64,000 nt of DNA from Cherax quadricarinatus (GCF_038502225.1 NC_091298.1:44240183-44304182); one strand, 5' to 3'; counted from the first letter of the stretch, positions 11,712 to 24,335 are shown. Notes: generated by a model not told the origin, from the sequence alone. A program made the numbers and translations.

Positions 11712-12088
11712 ATAAATACTGAATAATTGTATCTCATATATGTCTCATTATTGTATCTCATAATTGTCAACCTGAGACCCAATTAAACTTTGTTACTATT
11801 TAACTTCATTACCTAACAGAATACTCTATTCTACTGATTACACAGCAACACAGTAAATGACCATATGACCTGTCTTTGTAATACTCATTTGTGCTAAATT
11901 GTTATCTGTTTAACAATAATTTTTGTACCACTGAATATATCATTGTTTAGTTAATATTAAGTTAATTTTAAGCCTGCCCATAATGCTCTGCATACAAGGG
12001 ACTTTGGCATGCTGCACTTTAAAAATTGTATTCCTTGTACTTCTCTGAATCATGTTCAAATTAAATAAATAAATAAATAAATAAATAC
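11712..12088 (+). other. LINE 3' UTR and (AAAT)n tail, first copy
   Basis: Untranslated 3' region of the 8.4-kb LINE, ending in about seven AAAT units. Landmarks TGACCTGTCTTTGTAATACT, GCCTGCCCATAATG and TGTATCATGTTCAAAT-like text recur in the next 260 bp. Confidence 0.85.
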
Positions 12089-12306
12089 TGATTGTAGAGC
12101 AATGCAAGCAACCATACGACCTGTTTTTGTAATACTCATTTGTGCTTAATTGTTATCTGTTTACAATAATGTTTTACCACTGAATACTTCATTGCTTAGT
12201 TAATCTTAAGTTAATTTTAAGCCAGCCCGTAATGTTATGCATTCAAGTGGCTTTGACATGCTGCATTTAACTGTATTCCTTTGTATTTCTCTGTATCATG
12301 TTCAAA

Positions 12307-12349
<43 letters not shown>

Positions 12350-12351
12350 AT
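12089..12351 (+). mobile_element. Second LINE 3' tail directly after the first
   Basis: 12100-12310 repeats 11850-12060 with scattered substitutions, then ends in a longer (AAAT)n run of about 12 units (12306-12351). This is either a severely 5'-truncated second insertion at the first copy's tail or a 3'-UTR tandem duplication. Confidence 0.88.
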
Positions 12352-12739
12352 GGCTTTCACATATGTTTAAATACTGTCCAAGTATTTTCGTAAATGTTAA
12401 ATTTAAATCTATAATAATTTATTATGGCAGTATGTTTCCTGAACTTTAAAATAAGTAGAGAAAGAGTTAACAATATGCTGTTAATGATCTTTATTAAATG
12501 TTATTTTTATATTATAATACATTATAATGGTAATGTAGTCAGCAAATATTTTGACTTTTATGCGTTTAATGAGCAATAACACATAAGTATTTTAGAAGAC
12601 GTTTAGTCTAATTCAAGAACGCAAAATTGTGTTGATGCTGTAAAGTAAAACTTTCATAATGCTGTTAAGTTGTGGTTACATAATTTCTGACAATACAAAA
12701 AAAGAGCAACGAAGAAAAGAGTGAGAAAACCAATCTGAC
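12352..12739. other. AT-rich spacer
   Basis: No ORF, array or recognisable element between the LINE tail and the 54-bp array. Confidence 0.6.
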
Positions 12740-14842
12740 AAGAAGGTGTCATGGTCAGGTTGTATCACTGACCATCACTCACAGCTGCCTCACAAGAAGG
12801 TGTCATGGTCAGGTTGTATCACTGACCATCACTCTCAGCTGCCTCACAAGAAGGTGTCATGGTCAGGTTGTATCACTGACCATCACTCACAGCTGCCTCA
12901 CAAGAAGGTGTCATGGTCAGGTTGTATCACTGACCATCACTCACAGCTGCCTCACAAGAAGGTGTCATGGTCAGGTTGTATCACTGACCATCACTCTCAG
13001 CTGCCTCACAAGAAGGTGTCATGGTCAGGTTGTATCACTGACCATCACTCACAGCTGCCTCACAAGAAGGTGTCATGGTCAGGTTGTATCACTGACCATC
13101 ACTCACAGCTGCCTCACAAGAAGGCGTCATGGTCAGGTTGTATCACTGACCATCACTCACAGCTGCCTCACAAGAAGGTGTCATGGTCAGGTTGTATCAC
13201 TGACCATCACTCACAGCTGCCTCACAAGAAGGTGTCATGGTCAGGTTGTATCACTGACCATCACTCACAACTGCCTCACAAGAAGGTGTCATGGTCAGGT
13301 TGTATCACTGACCATCACTCACAGCTGCCTCACAAGAAGGTGTCATGGTCAGGTTGTATCACTGACCATCACTCACAGCTGCCTCACAAGAAGGTGTCAT
13401 GGTCAGGTTGTATCACTGACCATCACTCACAGCTGCCTCACAAGAAGGTGTCATGGTCAGGTTGTATCACTGACCATCACTCACAGCTGCCTCACAAGAA
13501 AGTGTCATGGTCAGGTTGTATCACTGACCATCACTCACAGCTGCCTCACAAGGTGTCATGGTCAGGTTGTATCACTGACCATCACTCACAGCTGCCTCAC
13601 AAGAAGGTGTCATGGTCAGGTTGTATCACTGACCATCACTCACAGCTGCCTCACAAGAAGGTGTCATGGTCAGGTTGTATCACTGACCATCACTCACAGC
13701 TGCCTCACAAGAAGGTGTCATGGTCAGGTTGTATCACTGACCATCACTCACAGCTGCCTCACAAGAAGGTGTCATGGTCAGGTTGTATCACTGACCATCA
13801 CTCACAGCTGACTCACAAGAAGGTGTCATGGTCAGGTTGTATCACTGACCATCACTCACAGCTGACTCACAAGAAGGTGTCATGGTCAGGTTGTATCACT
13901 GACCATCACTCACAGCTGCCTCACAAGAAGGTGTCATGGTCAGGTTGTATCACTGTCCATCACTCACAGCTGCCTCACAAGAAGGTGTCATGGTCAGGCT
14001 GCATCACTGACCATCACTCACAGCTGCCTCACAAGAAGGCGTCATGGTCAGGCTGTATCACTGACCATCACTCTCAGCTGCCTCACAAGAAGGTGTCATG
14101 GTCAGGTTGTATCACTGACCATCACTCACAGCTGCCTCACAAGAAGGTGTCATGGTCAGGTTGTATCACTGACCATCACTCACAGCTGACTCACAAGAAG
14201 GCGTCATGGTCAGGTTGTATCACTGACCATCACTCACAGCTGCCTCACAAGAAGGTGTCATGGTCAGGTTGTATCACTGACCATCACTCACAGCTGCCTC
14301 ACAAGAAGGTGTCATGGTCAGGTTGTATCACTGACCATCACTCACAGCTGCCTCACAAGAAGGTGTCATGGTCAGGTTGCATCACTGACCATCACTCACA
14401 GCTGACTCACAAGAAGGCGTCATGGTCAGGTTGTATCACTGACCATCACTCACAGCTGACTCACAAGAAGGTGTCATGGTCAGGTTGTATCACTGACCAT
14501 CACTCACAGCTGCATCACAAGAAGGTGTCATGGTCAGGTTGCATCACTGACCATCACTCACAGCTGACTCACAAGAAGGTGTCATGGTCAGGTTGTATCA
14601 CTGACCATCACTCACAGCTGACTCACAAGAAGGTGTCATGGTCAGGCTGCATCACTGACCATCACTCACAGCTGCCTCACAAGAAGGTGTCATGGTCAGG
14701 TTGTATCACTGACCATCACTCACAGCTGCCTCACAAGAAGGTGTCATGGTCAGGTTGTATCACTGACCATCACTCACAGCTGACTCACAAGAAGGTGTCA
14801 TGGTCAGGTTGTATCACTGACCATCACTCACAGCTGCCTCAC
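12740..14842. repeat. 54-bp minisatellite, 39 copies, open reading frame throughout
   Basis: 39 units of 54 bp with a single 3-bp deletion (near 13550), 2,103 bp in all. Each unit holds a perfect 8-bp inverted repeat, ATGGTCAG...CTGACCAT, around a 9-base loop. Because 54 is 18 codons, one plus-strand frame of 706 codons stays open (unit SWSGCITDHHSQLPHKK plus V or A). Variation is both silent (GGT/GGC, TGT/TGC, TCA/TCT) and amino-acid changing (P/T, V/A). With no signal peptide, domain or flanking exon visible, I treat it as a satellite. Confidence 0.96.
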
Positions 14843-15130
14843 TTTTGTTTACTTACACTATTTTAACTCTGTTTACATTTGTGTACAAGTTTCTATAAAC
14901 TATATATGCAGCTACACAAATACTGTATACAAAGTCTGGAGGACACAGCATGACTTAAGATGATTGTGTCACGAGCTGCTGATGTCCATTTGTCTCAAAC
15001 ATTATGTCCGCCAGAGGCTAGAATTTTTCACTGGATTGGAAAGAGTATTTTATATTTTACAGTTTTTTATATAATGTGTTATTTCTTCATGTCTAACTTT
15101 TTACTTATACTGCCTCATACTTTTCTAGGT
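14843..15130. other. Spacer between 54-bp array and segmental copy B
   Basis: No gene or repeat recognised; a short frame at 14960-15145 has no family features. Confidence 0.5.
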
Positions 15131-16480
15131 CAAACTGTACTTTGAATTTTCTTATATATCTCTCAAACTTGTTTCTATATTCTTCACCAAAGTGACTCGG
15201 TCTTCCATGTGGCAGAACAATATCAGGATTCATTTTCACACTTAAGATGTGTGGTGCTCCAACTGAGCTTATTTAGAATAATCAGAACCTTGTTGCAAAC
15301 TACAGTTAAGATTACACTCTCCTGTTACTGGTTTATGAACATATCTTAATTAATTAAGGTAACAACTTAGATAATTCAACGCAATAGAGAATTAAGGCGA
15401 GAGCAAACTTCTTAAATAAACAGGATGTATTTTCAAGATTTTCACGTCGCAATGCCAGATTCTTGAGAATTATTTTTTTGAAAATTTTCATGTGATCTGA
15501 AAATGAAAACGAAGCAAATATAAAAAGAATCTTTCATCAAATAAAAATTAGTGTATAATAATGCCATACAACTCAAGAGGGGGACGTTGAAAGTTGTGAA
15601 CCCCAAACACAGCATCTCCTCACAGAGGAACTTAACTTTTCAAGAGTAACCATCCCACTGAGCACATTCCATATATGATATTATAACATAAATATTTTAA
15701 TATCATGATATACAGACTGATGTAATTACGAGGGAGGACACACAGAAATCTGCGCCTCATAATTACACTCGCCTTGGAAGGTTCGACTGTAGTCCAGCCA
15801 GACAACAACAAGTCCTCAACCAGCTACACCACAATGGAGTGGCCACTTACTGAGAAATCCAGACGTCTACTTATGCTACACAGTATATTACGTAATTTAA
15901 ATATTTTCCCAGGGAAATATTGTAAAATTATATTTCTGTACGTTTTTTTTTTTTTTTTTTTTTTTTTTTTTGTAGATAGTTGAGTGTTTTGGATGTGTTT
16001 GTCTGAATTAAAAAAGAAAACTGCAACAAATTTATAACCTTTCTATTTGTTCATGTTTTCTAAATGTAAAGGACGAAAATGTTTAAAGCTACAGACACAT
16101 GTACACATAAATATAAACATTCACTAGCAAGTTTTGTTGACTTTAATGTTTCAGTGTAAACATTAATACAAATATTGATATATCGTCTCTTCCATCAATC
16201 ACAATTCTAACATTCACTTTCCTGGCATAAATCACTCACCTATTATACTATAATTGTTATACTTCAGCTCACCTGCTTTACATATTCCATAATTCCATAC
16301 TACGTTTCCCCGCTATTAACCTGCTCTCTCCTTCACTCACTTCCTTCATACTCTTTCCTTTTTTTGTATATTTACTTCATATTCACTTCCCTCATATTCT
16401 CCTCGTTCATTCTCACCCACTTTTTAATTTCTTGGTACGTACTTTCTTTAAATTCGTTTCTTGCAAGAATGAAACAGATT
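15131..16480. repeat. Segmental duplicate, copy B, without expanded arrays
   Basis: Colinear with 2103-3328 plus 4011-4440. It includes the 340-bp core at 15541-15880, a poly-T run (15945-15971) where copy A has only TTTTTT, the 'ACCTGCTTTACATATTCCAT' and 'TTCCTCATATTCTCCTCGTTC'-like landmarks, and a single version of the 50-bp unit. The 44-bp array of copy A has no counterpart here. Confidence 0.8.
15541..15880. other. 340-bp conserved core, second copy
   Basis: Partner of 2461-2800, about 98% identical without indels while the surrounding duplicate is strongly diverged. No domain recognised in any frame. Confidence 0.85.
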
Positions 16481-16509
16481 AATAAAGTCACTGGTTAGTG
16501 AAACTCCTT

Positions 16510-18771
16510 CATAATAGATATACCCAAGTGTTGAAGATATGTCTCATTCATAACAGATATACCCAAGTGTTGAAGATATGTCTCATTCATAATAGATATA
16601 CCCAAGTGTTGAAGATATGTCTCATTCATAATAGATATACCCAAGTGTTGAAGATATGTCTCATTCATAATAGATATACCCAAGTGTTGAAGATATGTCT
16701 CATTCATAATAGATATACCCAAGTGTTGGAGATATGTCTCATTCATAATAGATATACCCAAGTGTTGAAGATATGTCTCATTCATAACAGATATACCCAA
16801 GTGTTGAAGATATGTCTCATTCATAATAGATATACCCAAGTGTTGAAGATATGTCTCATTCATAATAGATATACCCAAGTGTTGAAGATATGTCTCATTC
16901 ATAACAGATATACCCAAGTGTTGAAGATATGTCTCATTCATAATAGATATACCCAAGTGTTGAAGATATGTCTCATTCATAATAGATATACCCAAGTGTT
17001 GAAGATATGTCTCATTCATAATAGATATACCCAAGTGTTGAAGATATGTCTCATTCATAATAGATATACCCAAGTGTTGAAGATATGTCTCATTCATAAT
17101 AGATATACCCAAGTGTTGGAGATATGTCTCATTCATAATAGATATACCCAAGTGTTGAAGATATGTCTCATTCATAACAGATATACCCAAGTGTTGAAGA
17201 TATGTCTCATTCATAATAGATATACCCAAGTGTTGAAGATATGTCTCATTCATAATAGATATACCCAAGTGTTGAAGATATGTCTCATTCATAATAGATA
17301 TACCCAAGTGTTGAAGATATGTCTCATTCATAATAGATATACCCAAGTGTTGAAGATATGTCTCATTCATAATAGATATACCCAAGTGTTGGAGATATGT
17401 CTCATTCATAATAGATATACCCAAGTGTTGAAGATATGTCTCATTCATAACAGATATACCCAAGTGTTGAAGATATGTCTCATTCATAATAGATATACCC
17501 AAGTGTTGAAGATATGTCTCATTCATAATAGATATACCCAAGTGTTGAAGATATGTCTCATTCATAATAGATATACCCAAGTGTTGAAGATATGTCTCAT
17601 TCATAATAGATATACCCAAGTGTTGGAGATATGTCTCATTCATAATAGATATACCCAAGTGTTGAAGATATGTCTCATTCATAACAGATATACCCAAGTG
17701 TTGAAGATATGTCTCATTCATAATAGATATACCCAAGTGTTGAAGATATGTCTCATTCATAATAGATATACCCAAGTGTTGGAGATATGTCTCATTCATA
17801 ATAGATATACCCAAGTGTTGAAGATATGTCTCATTCATAACAGATATACCCAAGTGTTGAAGATATGTCTCATTCATAATAGATATACCCAAGAGTTGAA
17901 GATATGTCTCATTCATAATAGATATTCCCAAGTGTTGAAGATATGTCTCATTCATAATAGATATACCCAAGTGTTGAAGATATGTCTCATTCATAATAGA
18001 TATACCCAAGTGTTGAAGATATGTCTCATTCATAATAGATATACCCAAGTGTTGAAGATATGTCTCATTCATAATAGATATACCCAAGTGTTGAAGATAT
18101 GTCTCATTCATAATAGATATACCCAAGTGGTGAAGATATGTCTCATTCATAATAGATATACCCAAGTGTTGAAGATATGTCTCATTCATAATAGATATAC
18201 CCAAGTGGTGAAGATATGTCTCATTCATAATAGATATACCCAAGTGTTGAAGATATGTCTCATTCATAATAGATATACCTAAGTGGTGAAGATATGTCTC
18301 ATTCATAATAGATATACCCAAGTGTTGAAGATATGTCTCATTCATAATAGATATTCCCAAGTGTTGAAGATATGTCTCATTCATAATAGATATACCCAAG
18401 TGTTGAAGATATGTCTCATTCATAATAGATATACCCAAGTGTTGAAGATATGTCTCAGTCATAATAGATATTCCCAAGTGTTGAAGATATGTCTCATTCA
18501 TAATAGATATACCCAAGTGTTGAAGATATGTCTCATTCATAATAGATATACCCAAGTGTTGAAGATATGTCTCAGTCATAATAGATATTCCCAAGTGTTG
18601 AAGATATGTCTCATTCATAATAGATATACCCAAGTGGTGAAGATATGTCTCATTCATAATAGATATACCCAAGTGGTGAAGATATGTCTCATTCATAATA
18701 GATATACCCAAGTGTTGAATATATGTCTCATTCATAATAGATATACCCAAGTGGTGAAGATATGTCTCATT
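16510..18771. repeat. 39-bp minisatellite, exactly 58 copies, no indels
   Basis: 2,262 bp = 58 x 39. Core CATAATAGATATACCCAAGT then GTTGAAGATATGTCTCATT. Since 39 is 13 codons, both strands carry very long open frames (751 codons on minus, 594 and 178 on plus), all built from one 13-residue unit; these are repeat artefacts. Marker variants form higher-order blocks: a GTTGGAG unit at about 16725, 17115, 17388, 17622 and 17778, each followed 58 bp later by an ATAACAG change. Confidence 0.97.
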
Positions 18772-18995
18772 CAGCTACTTCCTATTTTCCTATACCATGA
18801 GAATAATAATTCAAGATAATTAATAAAAATTATTCCCATGTTTCATGCAAATTCCCCCAAAAGTAAAGGTGTAATGTGCATTTCAAATGTAGATAATATA
18901 CATTACTCTTTCACCTGGAATAATTAATATTATCTGAACTTCACAGTTGTTGTCTCATGTCTTATTATAATTATAAATACGTAGTGGCGCAGCCC
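18772..18995. other. AT-rich spacer
   Basis: No feature recognised between two minisatellites. Confidence 0.5.
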
Positions 18996-21394
18996 GAGGA
19001 AGGTATCCCTGTATTACATATCCCCAGTGACCTCCGAGGAAGGTATCCCTGTATTACATATCCCCAGTGACCTCCGAGGAAGGTATCCCTGTATTACATA
19101 TCCCCAGTGACCTCCGAGGAAGGTATCCCTGTATTACATATCCCCAGTGACCTCCGAGGAAGGTATCCCTGTATTACATATCCCCAGTGACCTCCGAGGA
19201 AGGTATCCCTGTATTACATATCCCCAGTGACCTCCGAGGAAGGTATCCCTGTATTACATATCCCCAATGACCTCCGAGGAAGGAATCCCTGTATTACATA
19301 TCCCCAGTGACCTCCGAGGAAGGTATCCCTGTATTACATATCCCCAGTGACCTCCGAGGAAGGTATCCCTGTATTACGTATCCCCAGTGACCTCCGAGGA
19401 AGGTATCCCTGAATTACATATCCCCAGTGACCTCCGAGGAAGGTATCCCTGAATTACATATCCCCAGTGACCTCCGAGGAAGGTATCCCTGAATTACATA
19501 TCCCCAGTGACCTCCGAGGAAGGTATCCCTGAATTACATATCCCCAGTGACCTCCGAGGAAGGTATCCCTGTATTACATATCCCCAGTGACCTCCGAGAA
19601 AGGTATCCCTGTATTACATATCCCCAGTGACCTCCGAGGAAGGCATCCCTGTATTACATATCTCCAGTGACCTCTGAGGAAGGTGTCCCTGTATTACATA
19701 TCCCCAGTGACCTCCGAGGAAGGTATCCCTGTATTACATATCCCCAGTGACCTCCGAGGAAGGTATCCCTGCATTACATGTCCCCAGTCACCTCTGAGGA
19801 AGGTATCCCTGAATTACATATCCCCAGTAGCCTCCGAGGAAGGTATCCCTGAATTACAAATTCCCAGTGACCTCCGAGGAAGGTATCCCTGAATTACATA
19901 TTCCCAGTGACCTCCGAGGAAGGTATCCCTGAATTACATATCCCCAGTGACCTCCGAGGAAGGTATCCCTGAATTACATATCCCCAGTGACCTCTGAGGA
20001 AGGTATCCCTGAATTACATATCCCCAGTGACATCTGAGGAAGGTATCCCTGAATTACATATCCCCAGTGACCTCTGAGGAAGGTATCCCTGAATTACATA
20101 TCCTCAGTGACCTCCGAGGAAGGTATCCCTGAATTACATATCCCCAGTAACCTTCTAGGAAGGTATCCCTGAATTACAAATTCCCAGTGACCTCCGAGGA
20201 AGGTATCCCTGAATTACATATACCTAGTGACCTCCGAGGAAGGTATCCCTGAATTACATATCCCCAGTGACCTCCGAGGAAGGTATCCCTGAATTACTTA
20301 TCCCCAGTGACCTCTGAGGAAGGTATCCCTGAATTACATATCCCCAGTGGCCTCCGAGGAAGGTATCCCTGAATTACATATCCCCAGTGACCTCTGAGGA
20401 AGGTATCCCTGAATTACATATCCCCAATCACCTCCGAGGAAGGTATCCCTGAATTACATATCCCCAATCACCTCCGAGGAAGGTATCCCTGAATTACATA
20501 TCCCCAGTGACCTCCGAGGAAGGTATCCCTGAATTACATATCCCCAGTGACCTCCGAGGAAGGTATCCCTGTATTACATATCCCCAGTGACCTCCGAGGA
20601 AGGTATCCCTGTATTACATATCCCCAGTGACCTCCGAGGAAGGTATCCCTGTATTACATATCCCCAGTGACCTCCGAGGAAGGCATCCCTGTATTACATA
20701 TCCCCAGTGACCTCTGAGGAAGGTATCCCTGTATTACATATCTCCAGTGACCTCTGAGGAAGGTGTCCCTGTATTACATATCCCCAGTGACCTCCGAGGA
20801 AGGTATCCCTGTATTACATATCCCCAGTGACCTCCGAGGAAGGTATCCCTGCATTACATGTCCCCAGTCACCTCTGAGGAAGGTATCCCTGAATTACATA
20901 TCCCCAGTAGCCTCCGAGGAAGGTATCCCTGAATTACAAATTCCAAGTGACCTCCGAGGAAGGTATCCCTGAATTACATATTCCCAGTGACCTCCGAGGA
21001 AGGTATCCCTGAATTACATACCCCAGAGACCTCCGAGGAAGGTATCCCTGAATTACATATCCCCAGTGACCTCTGAGGAAGGTATCCCTGAATTACATAT
21101 CCCCAGTGACCTCTGAGGAAGGTATCCCTGAATTACATATCCCCAGTGACCTCTGAGGAAGGTATCCCTGAATTACATATCCTCAGTGACCTCCGAGGAA
21201 GGTATCCCTGAATTACATATCCCCAGTAACCTCCGAGGAAGGTATCCCTGAATTACATATCCCCAGTGGCCTCTGAGGAAGGTATCCCTGAATTACATAT
21301 CCCCAGTGACCTCCGAGGAAGGTATCCCTGAATTACATATCCCCAGTGACCTCCGAGGAAGGTATCCCTGTATTACATATCCCCAGTGACCTCC
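18996..21394. repeat. 40-bp minisatellite, 60 copies, with 1,080-bp higher-order block
   Basis: 60 units of 40 bp minus one base (near 21021). Core AGGTATCCCTGTATTACATA then TCCCCAGTGACCTCCGAGGA. The first half is dominated by CTGTATTAC, the middle by CTGAATTAC. A run of marked units at about 19660-20160 (GGTGTCCCTG, GCATTACATG, CCAGTAGCC, ATTACAAATTCC, TCCTCAGTGA) recurs in the same order at about 20740-21240, offset 1,080 = 27 units. Confidence 0.97.
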
Positions 21395-21485
21395 GCCTCA
21401 GTGCACACGACTGGAGAAGTGTTTGTGTATAATGCAATACAGGAACACAATAATCCTGAAGCTGAGCAGATGTTGTTCTATCAAT
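21395..21485. repeat. Old backbone repeat, left edge (copy 1)
   Basis: 'CAGTGCACACGACTGGA-AAGTG' and the following text resemble 52273-52345 and 58362-58440. The backbone is interrupted here by the 47-bp array and resumes at 23927. Confidence 0.7.
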
Positions 21486-23926
21486 AATCAACGAGGCAGG
21501 ATAGGTGATCAGATGTGACACTCAGAAATAATCAACGAGGCAGGATAGAAGGTGATCAGATGCGACACTCAGAAATAATCAACGTGGCAGGATGGAAGGT
21601 GATCAGATGCCACACTCAGAAATAATCAACGTGGCAGGATAGAAGGTGATCAGATGCCACACTCAGAAATAATCAACGTGGCAGGATAGAAGGTGATCAG
21701 ATGCCACACTCAGAAATAATCAACGTGGCAGGATAGAAGGTGATCAGATGTGACACTCAGAAATAATCAACGAGGCAGGATAGAAGGTGATCAGATGCCA
21801 CACTCAGAAATAATCAACGTGGCAGGATAGAAGGTGATCAGATGTGACACTCAGAAATAATCAACGAGGCAGGATAGAAGGTGATCAGATGCCACACTCA
21901 GAAATAATCAACGTGGCAGGATAGAAGGTGATCAGATGTGACACTCAGAAATAATCAACGAGGCAGGATAGAAGGTGATCAGATGTGACACTCAGAAATA
22001 ATCAACGAGGCAGGATAGAAGGTGATCAGATGCCACACTCAGAAATAATCAACGTGGCAGGATGGAAGGTGATCAGATGCGACACTCAGAAATAATCAAC
22101 GTGGCAGGATGGAAGGTGATCAGATGTGACACTCAGAAATAATCAGCGTGGCAGGATGGAAGGTGATGAGATGCGACACTCAGAAATAATCAACGTGGCA
22201 GGATGGAAGGTGATCAGATGCGACACTCAGAAATGATCAACGAGGCAGGATAGAAGGTGATCAGATGCGACACTCAGAAATAATCAACGTGGCAGGATGG
22301 AAGGTGATCAGATGCGACACTCAGAAATAATCAACGTGGCAGGATAGAAGGTGATCAGATGCGACACTCAGAAATAATCAACGTGGCAGGATGGAAGGTG
22401 ATCAGATGCGACACTCAGAAATAATCAACGAGGCAGGATAGAAGGTGATCAGATGCGACACTCAGAAATAATCAACGTGGCAGGATGGAAGGTGATCAGA
22501 TGCGACACTCAGAAATAATCAACGAGGCAGGATGGAAGGTGATCAGATGCGACACTCAGAAATAATCAGCGTGGCAGGATAGAAGGTGATCAGATGCGAC
22601 ACTCAGAAATAATCAACGTGGCAGGATGGAAGGTGATCAGATGCGACACTCAGAAATAATCAACGAGGCAGGATGGAAGGTGATCAGATGCGACACTCAG
22701 AAATAATCAGCGTGGCAGGATAGAAGGTGATCAGATGCGACACTCAGAAATAATCAACGTGGCAGGATGGAAGGTGATCAGATGCGACACTCAGAAATGA
22801 TCAACGAGGCAGGATAGAAGGTGATCAGATGCCACACTCAGAAATAATCAACGTGGCGGGATGGAAGGTGATCAGATGCGACACTCAGAAATAATCAACG
22901 TGGCAGGATGGAAGGTGATCAGATGCGACACTCAGAAATGATCAACGAGGCAGGATAGAAGGTGATCAGATGCCACACTCAGAAATAATCAACGTGGCAG
23001 GATGGAAGGTGATCGGATGCGACACTCAGAAATAATCAACGTGGCAGGATGGAAGGTGATCAGATGCGACACTCAGAAATGATCAACGAGGCAGGATAGA
23101 AGGTGATCAGATGCCACACTCAGAAATAATCAACGTGGCAGGATGGAAGGTGATCAGATGCGACACTCAGAAATAATCAACGTGGCAGGATGGAAGGTGA
23201 TCAGATGCCACACTCAGAAATAATCAACGTGGCAGGATGGAAGGTGATCAGATGCGACACTCAGAAATGATCAACGAGGCAGGATAGAAGGTGATCAGAT
23301 GCCACACTCAGAAATAATCAACGTGGCAGGATGGAAGGTGATCGGATGCGACACTCAGAAATAATCAACGTGGCAGGATGGAAGGTGATCAGATGCGACA
23401 CTCAGAAATGATCAACGAGGCAGGATAGAAGGTGATCAGATGCCACACTCAGAAATAATCAACGTGGCAGGATGGAAGGTGATCAGATGCGACACTCAGA
23501 AATAATCAACGTGGCAGGATGGAAGGTGATCAGATGCCACACTCAGAAATAATCAACGTGGCAGGATGGAAGGTGATCAGATGCCACACTCAGAAATAAT
23601 CAACGTGGCAGGATGGAAGGTGATCAGATGCGTCACTCAGAAATAATCAACGTGGCAGGATAGAAGGTGATCAGATGCGACACTCAGAAATAATCAACGA
23701 GGCAGGATAGAAGATGATCAGATGCGACACTCAGAAATAATCAACGAGGCAGGATGGAAGGTGATCAGATGCGACACTCAGAAATAATCAACGAGGCAGG
23801 ATGGAAGGTGATCAGATGCGACACTCAGAAATAATCAACGTGGCAGGATAGAAGGTGATCAGATGTGACACTCAGAAATAATCAACGTGGCAGGATAGAA
23901 GGTGATCAGATGCGACACTCAGAAAT
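21486..23926. repeat. 47-bp minisatellite, 52 copies, with 141-bp higher-order units
   Basis: 52 units of 47 bp; the first lacks 3 bp (2,441 in all). Core AATCAACGTGGCAGGATAGA then AGGTGATCAGATGCGACACT. Marker GAAATGATCAACGAGG recurs near 22797, 22938, 23079, 23267 and 23408, giving spacings of 141, 141, 188 and 141 (3 or 4 units). The unit itself looks derived from the old motif in the flanking backbone (GATCAGAAGA.ACATTCTC). Confidence 0.97.
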
Positions 23927-24287
23927 AATAGCAGAAAAAAACATTATTTCAATTTTACAATTTCTTCCGAGAAAGTGTAAATTGGAATCTACTCAAGTTA
24001 AAATCATTCCAGAACTGAACAGCTTTTAAAAAAGCAAGTAAAGCTTATTGTAAGCTTAGTGTACATAACATAAAAAGCTTTAACAATGGTGTAAAGGGAA
24101 CAACATAGATGTGTCGGCACATAAAGCAACATTAAGTATAACCGAGGAGAACTAAATAAATCAAACACTGACTTATTTGTTGATGAGAAGAGACATTCTC
24201 CAGTTACTTCACAGTAACTATTTTGATTTAGGAGGATCAGAAAAAGAAATGTTTTCAAGTCATTTCACAGAATCCAACAAAATTGGC

Positions 24288-24335
24288 GCCTACACAGCCT
24301 ACACAGCCTACACAGCCTACACAGCCTACACAGCC
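24288..24335. repeat. 9-bp repeat (GCCTACACA), 5 copies
   Basis: Perfect five-fold repeat followed by GCC. Confidence 0.95.

Larger units (their letters stand above)
8395..12088 (+). mobile_element. CR1/Jockey-type LINE, degenerate, interrupted, (AAAT)n tail
   Basis: Plus-strand LINE with endonuclease (8395-9050), linker (9050-9642), reverse transcriptase (10341-11711), 3' UTR (11712-12060) and an (AAAT)n tail at 12061-12087. The 5' end is truncated within the endonuclease. A ~690-bp insertion splits the coding region at 9643. Frames are further broken by a one-base change near 10408 and another near 11545. Clade (CR1, Jockey or Daphne-like) cannot be fixed by eye. Confidence 0.9.

Noticed and set aside
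12746..14866. 706-residue repetitive protein-coding gene
   Set aside because: The frame follows from a 54-bp period without stops; units change amino acids freely and there is no signal, domain or exon context. Kept only as a repeat with a testable note.
16495..18819. 751- and 594-residue repetitive proteins on opposite strands
   Set aside because: Both arise from the same 39-bp monomer; both strands being open is expected for such a period and argues against a real gene.
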